A DNA stretch of 5,578 bases from Rhodoferax sp. (GCA_028292305.1 JAQGMQ010000690.1:1-5578), one strand, 5' to 3'; positions 1 through 4,742 are shown, numbered from the stretch's first letter. Notes: generated from the sequence alone by a model not told the origin. Translations and numbers: made by a program.

Positions 1-409
1 GTGACATGTGCGCCCAGCATGGGCGCACTCTTGCGGGTGTAAGTCCCGCCGTAAGTTGATCACGACGAACGAAGCGAAGCGCAACTGCATGAGGGTGACC
101 GAGTGTGGAGAGGAAGCGTGGAGCGAAGCTGCGGGTCGATGGACAAGAACCGGATAGAAGGCGCTGCCGAGCAGGGCGAGCGGGCATGTAACCGCAAAGC
201 TCTCGTGATCAAGGCGTAGGCGGCGTAAATTCGGCGATCGTGCAGTGACGGAGTGCGTTCTTACCTGGGGAGATCTCGCCTTGCGCCTGAAAGGGCGACA
301 GGAAGGGCCTGGAGCGAGAAGTCAGCAGAAGCCGTAGTAGCGGGAGTACGGGGCCTACAGGCCAGAAGGAAACCGTGAAGGGCTGAACGAGAAGGAGCGA
401 AGACGAGCT

Positions 410-619
410 ATGTCGATGGTTGAGGCCATGCGCCAGAAGTCCAGGCCGGAGGGCCAAACGGAGCCGAAGGAGAGGACGCGGGGTGAAGCCCTGGGTCCAG
501 CCACAGGTGGCGAAGCCGCGACCCCGCGACAGGAGCAAACGGACGCGGGACAAGGCCTGCTTTGGCAGGCCTTGGAAACACAGATACTTCGACGCGCTGG
601 CGTGCCCAGCCTGTGTTGA
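410..619 (+). pseudogene. Internally deleted group II intron maturase (reverse transcriptase) remnant
   Basis: A 69-codon ORF lies in intron domain IV, where the intron-encoded reverse transcriptase/maturase (normally about 400-600 residues) should be. Residues 1 to about 52, ending in GQGLLWQALE, resemble the N-terminal leader and first helix of such maturases. No RT motif follows: no YxDD box, no thumb, no maturase (X) domain. The ORF instead ends in GVPSLC and a stop. The bases at 585-610 read YFDAL in another frame, immediately before GVPSLC in this frame, and this looks like the usual maturase C-terminal tail (YFD.LGVP.L, from memory) with one base missing. I infer an internal deletion of roughly 1.2 kb or more joining head and tail. 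Translation of the peptide is possible, but it cannot be an active RT. An alternative is that the ORF is fortuitous sequence in a structured domain IV. Confidence 0.7.
551..617 (+). ncRNA. Structured tip of intron domain IV (two hairpins)
   Basis: Within the shortened domain IV, a perfect 10-bp hairpin (CAAGGCCTGC at 551-560, loop TTTG, GCAGGCCTTG at 565-574) is followed by a second stem, AACACAG at 577-583 with CTGTGTT at 611-617. The second stem encloses a small hairpin, GCTGG at 596-600 with CCAGC at 606-610. The GGCCTGC helix could also act as a terminator-like barrier, but no T-tract follows it. The pairings are visible directly; their role is unknown. Confidence 0.5.
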
Positions 620-632
620 CCTCAACTTCTCG

Positions 633-666
633 AACCGCCCGGTGCGGACCCGCATGCCGGGTGGTG
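633..666 (+). ncRNA. Group II intron domain V (catalytic hairpin)
   Basis: The strands ACCGCCCGG (634-642) and CCGGGTGGT (657-665) pair with one G-U wobble at G637-U662. A U643-G656 wobble and a two-base bulge A654-U655 follow, then a short distal helix (644-646 with 651-653) capped by GACC (647-650). This is the domain V plan: lower helix, AY bulge, upper helix. By position relative to the G-U wobble the catalytic triad would be C636-G637-C638 (CGC). The upper helix has only 3 bp where many introns have 5. No disruption of the core is visible. Confidence 0.8.
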
Positions 667-667
667 T

Positions 668-705
668 GGGAGGGGCGAGAGCGGGAGCTCTCCCCCTATC
701 CCGAT
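668..705 (+). ncRNA. Group II intron domain VI with branch-point A698
   Basis: GGGA (668-671) pairs with TCCC (699-702), and GGGG (672-675) with CCCT (694-697) including one G-U pair. Above a single C-C mismatch, GAGAGC (677-682) pairs with GCTCTC (687-692) around the tetraloop GGGA. A698 is the only unpaired base between the two lower helices, as expected for the lariat branch-point, 7 nt upstream of the 3' splice site after T705. The intron ends in GAT. Confidence 0.8.
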
Positions 706-723
706 TTCTTGTGCGCACAAGAA
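706..723. repeat. Perfect 18-bp palindrome abutting the intron 3' end
   Basis: TTCTTGTGCGCACAAGAA is perfectly self-complementary and starts at the first base after the intron. It corresponds in position to the looser hairpin at 1290-1311 in the inverted repeat copy on the right, so it looks like the end of a dispersed repeat that the intron entered. Confidence 0.75.
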
Positions 724-797
724 ACCTCACGAAAAGAAAGCGCCCCCACTAACTGCGCCCTGCGCTGCCGCTGCGGGAACCTGCGGTGCGCGCGTTT

Positions 798-850
798 GGC
801 GGGGTCTGGCTAAACTCGCTGCGCTCAAACAACGCCAGCCCTGGTCCGCC
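798..850 (+). repeat. Dispersed repeat, left arm of outer inverted pair
   Basis: The reverse complement of this segment closely matches 1158-1214. Shared blocks are CAGGGCTGGCGTTGT, GCGAGTTTAGCC and the flanking GGCGG and CCCCGCC. The similarity continues outward, more weakly, through a GCAGGTT...CCCGCAGC block to the CTTTTCTT...AAAAGAA hairpin end. I associate this repeat, from memory, with Comamonadaceae genomes, where it lies between genes. Confidence 0.75.
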
Positions 851-938
851 AAACCCTCGGCCCTCGGCGCATTCAGAGGGGGGAGGTGTCAGGGTCCGGA
901 TACCCGACGCGTCGCTGCGCTGGCTACCGTTGGTATTA

Positions 939-977
939 CTCCCTCTCCCGCGTGCGGGAGAGGGCGGGGGTGAGGGT
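939..977 (+). repeat. REP-like palindromic element, copy 1
   Basis: CCCTCTCCCGC followed by GCGGGAGAGGG forms a tight hairpin, and a GGGGGTGAGGGT tail follows on the 3' side. The hairpin plus tail is the REP plan. The reverse complement matches the copy at 1007-1044 except for two bases in the middle and one or two at the end. Confidence 0.8.
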
Positions 978-1006
978 GGTGATTGACGTCCCTGCGCGTC
1001 ACGTCG

Positions 1007-1044
1007 ACCCTCACCCTAGCCCTCTCCCGCACGCGGGAGAGGGG
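1007..1044 (-). repeat. REP-like palindromic element, copy 2 (inverted; forms a BIME with copy 1)
   Basis: ACCCTCACCC followed by a CCCTCTCCCGC/GCGGGAGAGGG hairpin. With copy 1 it forms a tail-to-tail pair spanning 939-1044 with a 29-bp spacer. The spacer itself contains a TGACG...CGTCA inverted repeat, so the whole unit can fold into one long branched hairpin. No RAYT transposase gene is in the window. Confidence 0.8.
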
Positions 1045-1157
1045 ACAAGGCAGAGGGCCGGTTGCCGCGGCCGTCCGGCAGTTGCCAAGCGGCACCGACG
1101 GCGGTATTGGTCCCCGGACCCCCACCCGTCCTGGCTGGGCCTGCGATGGTGGGAGGC

Positions 1158-1214
1158 GGCGGGATCAGGGCTGGCGTTGTCTGAGCCACAGGCGAGTTTA
1201 GCCCGACCCCCGCC
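1158..1214 (-). repeat. Dispersed repeat, right arm of outer inverted pair
   Basis: Inverted partner of 798-850 with several substitutions and a few extra bases, so the two copies are not recent duplicates of one another. The arm continues rightward through 1215-1290 to the hairpin at 1290-1311. Confidence 0.75.
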
Positions 1215-1289
1215 GACACCCGCCAGCGCAGGTTTGCCCGCAGCGCAGCGCAGGGTCCCAGACTGCGGGTCGCCTTTTCTTGGGTTACG

Positions 1290-1311
1290 TTCTTTTGGCG
1301 AAGCAAAAGAA
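1290..1311. repeat. 8-bp hairpin at the end of the right dispersed-repeat copy
   Basis: TTCTTTTG (1290-1297) and CAAAAGAA (1304-1311) are perfect inverted arms around GCGAAG. The same place in the left copy holds the 706-723 palindrome. It lies downstream of the leftward operon and could slow polymerase, but it lacks a GC-rich stem followed by a T-run. Confidence 0.55.
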
Positions 1312-1322
1312 GGTGACTCGCC

Positions 1323-1339
1323 GCCGGGCGACTCCCGGC
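1323..1339. repeat. GC-rich hairpin downstream of the leftward operon
   Basis: GCCGGG and CCCGGC pair perfectly around the loop CGACT. In the leftward transcript it comes about 95 nt after the DUF3299 stop codon and could be a weak terminator or a 3'-end-stabilising stem. No T-tract follows on that strand, so a terminator call is not justified. Confidence 0.4.
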
Positions 1340-1433
1340 CAGCGGCGCAAGTCAACGTCCATAGACTCAATCGGTTGAACAAGAAGCGAAGGCGAGCGCA
1401 TCCTCAGACAAAGTCTCAACAGAGCCCCCACCC

Positions 1434-1994
1434 CTACTGAACACTCACCGCATCCACCACCCGGTAATACAACCCATACTGGTCATCCGGCAACACCGTG
1501 AACTTGCCCTCCACCAGCACCGGCTCGAGCGTGTATTTCACCGGAGTCTTGGCCTTGACCTCGATCATGCTTTCCGGCCCGCCAGGAATGCAGAACGCGC
1601 AGGTCAGTGGAACCGAGGACAGCAGAAAGTGGGTCTGCTTTTCGTTGGCGTCGAGCGGCACCATGAAACCCTGCACGCGCTGAATCTTCTGGTGCAAGGT
1701 CAGCTGGCTCGCGCCGAACGCCGGCAGCAGGCGGTTTTTGTCGTTGCGCGTCTTCACGCCGGTCAGCACCGACCACGGCACGATGTCCGCGCGCTCCTTC
1801 AGTGGCGCGAACGGGCTGTTCGGGCTGTGCATGCCGGGCCCGCTACCCATGGGAATGTCGAAGCCGTTGCTCTGTACGGGCGGCGCGGCAGGTGCCGCCT
1901 TGGTCTGGGCCACGGCCAGGCTGCCGGCCAGGCAGAGAGCGAGCGCCAGAGCGCTGGCTTTGACGGTGGATCGCAAGCGGGAATCAGTGTTCAT
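1434..1994 (-). CDS. Secreted DUF3299 family protein
   Basis: A 186-residue exported protein of unknown function. Residues 1-29 are a Sec signal peptide: a basic start, the hydrophobic stretch ASALALALCLAGSLAVA, and likely cleavage after AVA29. A Pro-rich linker and a DUF3299-like domain (about 70-186) follow, recognised from the PW..L start, the QGFMVPLD strand, the HFLLSSVPLTCAFC block and the KYTLEPVLVEGKFTVL end. C132 and C135 form a CxxC that could bind metal or be redox-active. There is no lipobox, so it is expected to be free in the periplasm. Last gene of the five-gene leftward operon; its ATG lies inside the end of the upstream small gene (11-nt overlap) and no clear SD precedes it, so translation is probably coupled. 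DUF3299 genes recur, to my knowledge, beside LolD/LolE-like ABC genes in zinc-regulated loci. The family call is from motif memory. Confidence 0.85.
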   Translation of the reverse strand: MNTDSRLRSTVKASALALALCLAGSLAVAQTKAAPAAPPVQSNGFDIPMGSGPGMHSPNSPFAPLKERADIVPWSVLTGVKTRNDKNRLLPAFGASQLTLHQKIQRVQGFMVPLDANEKQTHFLLSSVPLTCAFCIPGGPESMIEVKAKTPVKYTLEPVLVEGKFTVLPDDQYGLYYRVVDAVSVQ

Positions 1995-2226
1995 GTTTCA
2001 TGCCGCAAAATTTGCCGATGGCGAGGCCCTTGCAGGCCGCCTGGAGTTCCTTCAGGCAAATCTCTTCGCCTTTGCCGGACTCCCGGCATTTTGCGGCGTT
2101 TTCGTGGGCCGCGGCCATGGCCCTGTGGCGGACGATGTCTTCTTTGGTTTCCTTGTCGCTCTCAGCCGCAAAGGCACTGGCGGCCATCAAGGTGCCCAGC
2201 AGCAGCATGGCAACGGTTTTGGTCAT
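1984..2226 (-). CDS. Small secreted Cys/His protein of unknown function
   Basis: An 80-residue protein. Residues 1-20 are a clear signal peptide ending AFA, giving a mature form of about 60 residues. The mature part has four cysteines (47, 57, 65, 74; spacing C-x9-C-x7-C-x8-C) in a helical, charged context plus histidines at 34, 41, 78 and 80, ending CGMKHEH. This could be two disulfides in the periplasm or a metal-binding site; the sequence does not decide. The start is set by a good ribosome binding site (CAGGAGA, 2233-2239) a few bases upstream; a longer reading extending upstream to 2580 would overlap the permease gene and is rejected. It follows the permease with a 23-nt gap and overlaps the DUF3299 gene. 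I do not recognise a named family, though similar small proteins are, from memory, found with these ABC genes. Confidence 0.85.
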   Translation of the reverse strand: MTKTVAMLLLGTLMAASAFAAESDKETKEDIVRHRAMAAAHENAAKCRESGKGEEICLKELQAACKGLAIGKFCGMKHEH

Positions 2227-2232
2227 GGTTTG

Positions 2233-2239
2233 TCTCCTG
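2233..2239 (-). promoter_or_regulatory. Ribosome binding site of the small Cys/His gene
   Basis: CAGGAGA on the minus strand, 6 nt before the ATG at 2226. It is the only strong SD in the leftward operon; the neighbouring genes rely on overlapping stops and starts. This suggests the small protein is translated more independently, perhaps at a higher level. Confidence 0.7.
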
Positions 2240-2249
2240 AAGTAAAAAT

Positions 2250-3452
2250 TCAACGGTGGTTCAACAGCGTGGTGACGTCGAGGCGGTAGGCTGCCAGAGC
2301 CGGCAAGGCCGCCGCCAGCACCGCCACGGCGGCGGCCAGCGCGGGCACCCACCATTCGGACGGCAGCCAGATCCAGCCGGTCATCGGCAACGAGCGTTCG
2401 GCCTGCAGCCAATAGCCCACCAACTCGGCCAGCAAATGGCCGCCGGCCAGGCCGAGGGCTGTGGCCATCAGCGCCAGCAACAGGGCCTCGGCCAGCACCA
2501 GGCCAGCGATCTTGGCCGGCGGCGCGCCCAGCATGCGCAGCATGGCGAGGTCGGCGCGCCGTTCGCGCACGGCATTCCACAAGGCGATGAAGACGCTCAG
2601 GCCGGCGGTCAGCAGCAGCACCGCGCCGAAGCCACGCAGCACCTCGGTGCCCACGCCCACCATGCGCAGCAGGCGGGTGATTTCCACTGCGGGCGCGGCG
2701 GCCTGCATCTCGGTTGTGGTGTTGATGAAGCGCGGGAAGCTCACCGCCGCCAGTGGGCTTTTGTAGGTGATCAGGGCCAGCGTGATCTCGCGTTCGGCCT
2801 CCATGATCTTCTGGTCTTCGGCGTCCAGCGCGGTGGCTTTTTCATGCACGCGCCAGACCGACTCGGTGGCGGTCAGCACCAGCCGGTCGAGCACGCAGCC
2901 GCAGGGCGCGAGCACGCCCGACACCAGATAGGGAAAGTCGCCATGCACATGGCCGCTGCCGCCCAGGCCGTGCGACCCGTAGAAGGTGTTGCCCACGGCC
3001 AGGCCGGTGTTCTGCGCCACCTGCGCACCCGCCACCGCCTGCATAGGTTGCGTCCACAACTTGCCATCGGCCAGCGTGGCGCCGTAATGCGCCACATACG
3101 CCGTGCTGGTGCCGGCGATGCGAAAGCCGCGAAAGGTGTCGCCCAGGCTGATCGGGATCAACTTGGCCACGCGCGGGTCCTTCTCGATTTCCTGCACGGC
3201 AGCCAGCGGAATGTTGCCGGTGGGCACGTCGATGTGGAACACGCCGGCCAGGATCAACTGCATGGCGCTGCCCTTGGCGCCGATGACCACGTCGATGCCG
3301 GCCAGGTCGCGCTCGAAGGCGCGGTCCATCTGCGTGCTGGCCAGCCACACGAAGGTAATCGAGGCCAGGCCGAGCGCGAGCAGCAGCAGGTTCAAAGTGG
3401 CCGCCAGCGGGCGCGACCACAGGTAACGAAAAGCGATGCCGACGATCTTCAT
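2250..3452 (-). CDS. MacB/LolE/FtsX-type ABC transporter permease, probably zinc-linked
   Basis: A 400-residue inner-membrane protein with the type VII ABC layout. TM1 is at about 17-38, a large periplasmic MacB_PCD-like domain at about 40-265, and a C-terminal FtsX-like domain has TM2 (about 272-293), TM3 (about 314-337) and TM4 (about 367-389). The cytoplasmic segment RERRADLAMLRMLGAPP after TM2 is the usual FtsX/MacB coupling-helix region. Such transporters do mechanotransmission or lipoprotein and peptide release rather than classical import. The periplasmic domain has a His-rich patch (H161, H168, H170) and two close cysteines (C184, C186), which fits a zinc-related role by inference. 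The ATG overlaps the ATPase stop (ATGA), so the two form a half-transporter pair. No outer-membrane or MacA-like partner is in the window. The substrate is unknown. It resembles permeases I recall from Zur-controlled clusters (compare V. cholerae zrg genes). Confidence 0.88.
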   Translation of the reverse strand: MKIVGIAFRYLWSRPLAATLNLLLLALGLASITFVWLASTQMDRAFERDLAGIDVVIGAKGSAMQLILAGVFHIDVPTGNIPLAAVQEIEKDPRVAKLIPISLGDTFRGFRIAGTSTAYVAHYGATLADGKLWTQPMQAVAGAQVAQNTGLAVGNTFYGSHGLGGSGHVHGDFPYLVSGVLAPCGCVLDRLVLTATESVWRVHEKATALDAEDQKIMEAEREITLALITYKSPLAAVSFPRFINTTTEMQAAAPAVEITRLLRMVGVGTEVLRGFGAVLLLTAGLSVFIALWNAVRERRADLAMLRMLGAPPAKIAGLVLAEALLLALMATALGLAGGHLLAELVGYWLQAERSLPMTGWIWLPSEWWVPALAAAVAVLAAALPALAAYRLDVTTLLNHR

Positions 3453-4108
3453 GGCGCGGTGGCTGCAATCTTGGCGCCGAGCCGGCAGACCGCGGCCACA
3501 GGCAGGCCAGCGGCGACGCGGCTGTCGTGCGTGGCGATCACCAGTGTGGCACCGCAGCGCGCGGCGCTGGCTTGCAGCAAACCGAGTGCCGCCCGCGCGG
3601 CGTCGTCGTCGAGGCTGGCCGTGGGTTCGTCGGCCAGGATGATGCGCGGCCGCAGCAACACGGCCCGGGCCAGTGCCACGCGTTGCGCCTGGCCGCCCGA
3701 GAGCTGGCTCGGCCGGCGCGTGGCCAGATCGGCCAGGCCAAGCGCCTCCAACGCATCGTGGATGGCCACCGCGTCTTCGGCCGCGCCGGCCGCCCATTGC
3801 GCCATCGCCAGATTGCCGGCCACGGTGAGCGCATCGCTCAAATGCAGCTTTTGCGGCAGGAAGCCGACGGCCCGCGCCCGCCAGGCATCGCCTGCCACCT
3901 TGCCCAGGGCAGCGAGGTCCTGAGCCGCCACGGTGATGTGCCCCGCCGCGGGTCGCAGCAAGGCCGCCGCCAACGCGAGCCAGGTCGACTTGCCAGCGCC
4001 CGAAGGGCCTTGCAACAGCAGCACCCCGCCCTGCGGCACGGCGACATCGGGGAAACGGATTTCCGTGCCGCCCGCATAACGGTAGGCCAGCCCGGTGGTG
4101 GCGATCAC
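3449..4108 (-). CDS. LolD/MacB-like ABC transporter ATP-binding protein
   Basis: A 219-residue nucleotide-binding subunit that powers the adjacent permease. All ABC motifs are present: Walker A GPSGAGKST (34-42), Q-loop Q86 in FLPQKLHL, signature LSGGQ (136-140), Walker B IILADEP (156-162) with catalytic E161, D-loop SLDD and H-loop H194. The ADEPT...LD pattern is typical of the LolD/MacB/FtsE group. The start is taken as GTG at 4108, which overlaps the repressor stop (GTGA) and gives the right N-terminus (IATTGLAYRY). Readings open further upstream lie in the repressor gene out of frame and are rejected. It ends in an ATGA overlap with the permease. The order repressor-ATPase-permease with overlapping codons implies one transcript. 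The substrate is not predictable from the ATPase. Confidence 0.9.
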   Translation of the reverse strand: MIATTGLAYRYAGGTEIRFPDVAVPQGGVLLLQGPSGAGKSTWLALAAALLRPAAGHITVAAQDLAALGKVAGDAWRARAVGFLPQKLHLSDALTVAGNLAMAQWAAGAAEDAVAIHDALEALGLADLATRRPSQLSGGQAQRVALARAVLLRPRIILADEPTASLDDDAARAALGLLQASAARCGATLVIATHDSRVAAGLPVAAVCRLGAKIAATAP

Positions 4109-4674
4109 GCCGGGCTGCCGACGGCGTCGGGCGGGGCGGTGGCGCAGTCGGCGCAGACACCACGCACCGCGAAGTCCATGCTCATGCCCTGGTAACCCAG
4201 CGCCTGCAGGGCCGCCAGTGCCGACTGCGCGGCCTTCTCCAGGTCGACCGCGCTGGCCTGCAGCGCCCCGGCCAGCGGCCCGGCGAACGGGCTGTCGCGG
4301 TGGCAGCTCTGGCATTCGAAATGCGGGATGGCGTGCACGCTGGTCGGCATGGCCTGGTAACGGCGTACGCGGTTGGCGTCGACGCGGCACAGCAGCAGGC
4401 CAACCTGCGTCAGCCGGTCGATCAGGCGGTACAGCGTGACGCGGTCCAGCGCCGCGTCGCCCGTTGCGTCTGTGTTCTCTTCGGCACCGCCGGACAGCGC
4501 CATCTGCAACTGGGCATGGGTGTAGCTGGTGTCGGGATGCGCCAGCAGCCAGCCCAGCACCAGACGCGCCGCAGCGGTGCGGCGCAAGCCGTGGGCCGAG
4601 AGCAAGGCGTCGATCGGGTCGACGGCGGCTTCGGCTGGCACGTCGAGGTTTTTGCGGGAAGTTCGGGTGGCCAT
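4105..4674 (-). CDS. zur: Fur-family repressor, probable zinc uptake regulator Zur
   Basis: A 189-residue metal-sensing DNA-binding protein. Residues about 20-90 form the winged helix: GLRRTAAARLVLGWLL, then the recognition-helix region LDRVTLYRLIDRLTQVGLL (76-94). The C-terminal dimerisation and metal domain has H114, H118 and HFECQSC (C121, C124), plus a second CxxC (C174, C177), the usual structural zinc site of Fur/Zur proteins. It is longer than Fur (about 140-150) because of extra residues at both ends and a Gly/Glu-rich insertion (61-74). The zinc sense is inferred from context: a zinc-type ABC gene diverges from it, and two palindromic sites lie between them, so it probably also represses itself. 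First gene of the leftward operon. The ATG at 4674 lacks a clear SD; a slightly later start is possible. Fur or Mur specificity cannot be excluded from sequence alone. Confidence 0.85.
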   Translation of the reverse strand: MATRTSRKNLDVPAEAAVDPIDALLSAHGLRRTAAARLVLGWLLAHPDTSYTHAQLQMALSGGAEENTDATGDAALDRVTLYRLIDRLTQVGLLLCRVDANRVRRYQAMPTSVHAIPHFECQSCHRDSPFAGPLAGALQASAVDLEKAAQSALAALQALGYQGMSMDFAVRGVCADCATAPPDAVGSPA

Positions 4675-4686
4675 GGTGTTAAAAAA

Positions 4687-4715
4687 TTTAAAACGATTCT
4701 GCGCGAAAAGTTCAA
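4687..4715 (-). promoter_or_regulatory. Candidate promoter of the leftward zur operon
   Basis: On the minus strand TTGAAC (4710-4715) and TTTAAA (4687-4692) are separated by 17 nt, a plausible sigma-70 pair in the only AT-rich stretch nearby. It would start the transcript very close to the ATG at 4674, giving an almost leaderless message, consistent with the missing SD. The candidate operator at 4717-4737 lies right next to its -35. No experimental support. Confidence 0.35.
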
Positions 4716-4716
4716 C

Positions 4717-4737
4717 TAACGCAACAAAGTTGCATTA
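4717..4737. promoter_or_regulatory. Candidate Zur operator 1
   Basis: A 21-bp near-perfect palindrome: core GCAACAAAGTTGC, flanked by TAAC on the left and ATTA on the right, with one mismatched pair outside the central three bases. It lies in the divergent region between the Zur-like gene and the zinc-transport genes. Size, symmetry and position fit a Fur-family operator, and a related site follows. Assignment to Zur is inference. Confidence 0.7.
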
Positions 4738-4742
4738 AACTC

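Larger units (their letters stand above)
8..705 (+). mobile_element. Group II intron with intact ribozyme ends and deleted maturase ORF
   Basis: A 698-nt group II intron, a self-splicing retroelement RNA. The 5' end GTGCG at 8-12 fits the GUGYG consensus and starts an 8-bp hairpin (8-15 with 21-28); the next hairpin, GCGGG/CCCGC around GTGTAAGT, is typical of domain I. Bases 29-409 resemble the domain I-III region I know from proteobacterial introns. Domain V (about 633-666) and domain VI (668-705) fold well, with an unpaired A at 698 lying 7 nt before the 3' end GAT at 705, the expected branch-point distance. Domain IV holds only a 69-codon maturase remnant, so splicing or mobility would need a maturase supplied in trans. 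Only 7 bases of the 5' exon are in the window, so the insertion target cannot be read fully. The structural subclass is left open. Both boundaries were deduced from motifs, not from comparison with an empty site. Confidence 0.88.
706..1433. other. Gene-free repeat-rich intergenic region
   Basis: No convincing gene is present over these roughly 730 bases. Frames that stay open here are low-complexity Arg/Pro/Gly-rich readings that run through inverted repeats and lack family features. The content is a left copy of a dispersed repeat (706 to about 850), a REP-type inverted pair (939-1044), and a right copy in opposite orientation (about 1158-1339). The last part, 1340-1433, is unique-looking sequence downstream of the leftward operon in which I see no clear intrinsic terminator. 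Confidence 0.75.

Noticed and set aside
209..730. 173-codon open frame on the minus strand through the intron
   Set aside because: It runs antisense to the structured domains of the group II intron, is Arg/Leu/Ser-rich and shows no protein family; the open frame is a by-product of GC-rich ribozyme sequence.
939..1044. CRISPR-like array
   Set aside because: There are only two units, they are inverted rather than direct repeats, and each is itself a palindrome with a REP-type tail.
1290..1339. Intrinsic terminator of the leftward operon
   Set aside because: The hairpins are real but neither is followed by a T-tract on the minus strand, and both belong to or abut the dispersed repeat.
886..1440. 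184-codon open frame on the plus strand, and minus-strand frames over the same bases
   Set aside because: They read straight through the REP pair and the dispersed repeat, with low-complexity Arg/Pro/Gly composition and no start signal or domain.
2227..2580. N-terminal extension of the small Cys/His protein
   Set aside because: It lies over the permease in another frame; the signal peptide and SD both place the start at 2226.
2256..3923. 555-codon open frame on the plus strand
   Set aside because: It is the reverse complement of the permease and ATPase genes; Gln/His/Gly-rich composition is the usual antisense shadow of GC-rich codon use.
3453..4163. N-terminal extension of the permease by about 237 residues
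   Set aside because: This part is Arg/Gly-rich, out of frame over the ATPase gene; the permease has a clear ATG at 3452 with a typical N-terminus.
4109..4390. N-terminal extension of the ABC ATPase by about 94 residues
   Set aside because: It overlaps the repressor in another frame and has no domain; the GTG at 4108 gives the normal ABC N-terminus and a GTGA coupling.
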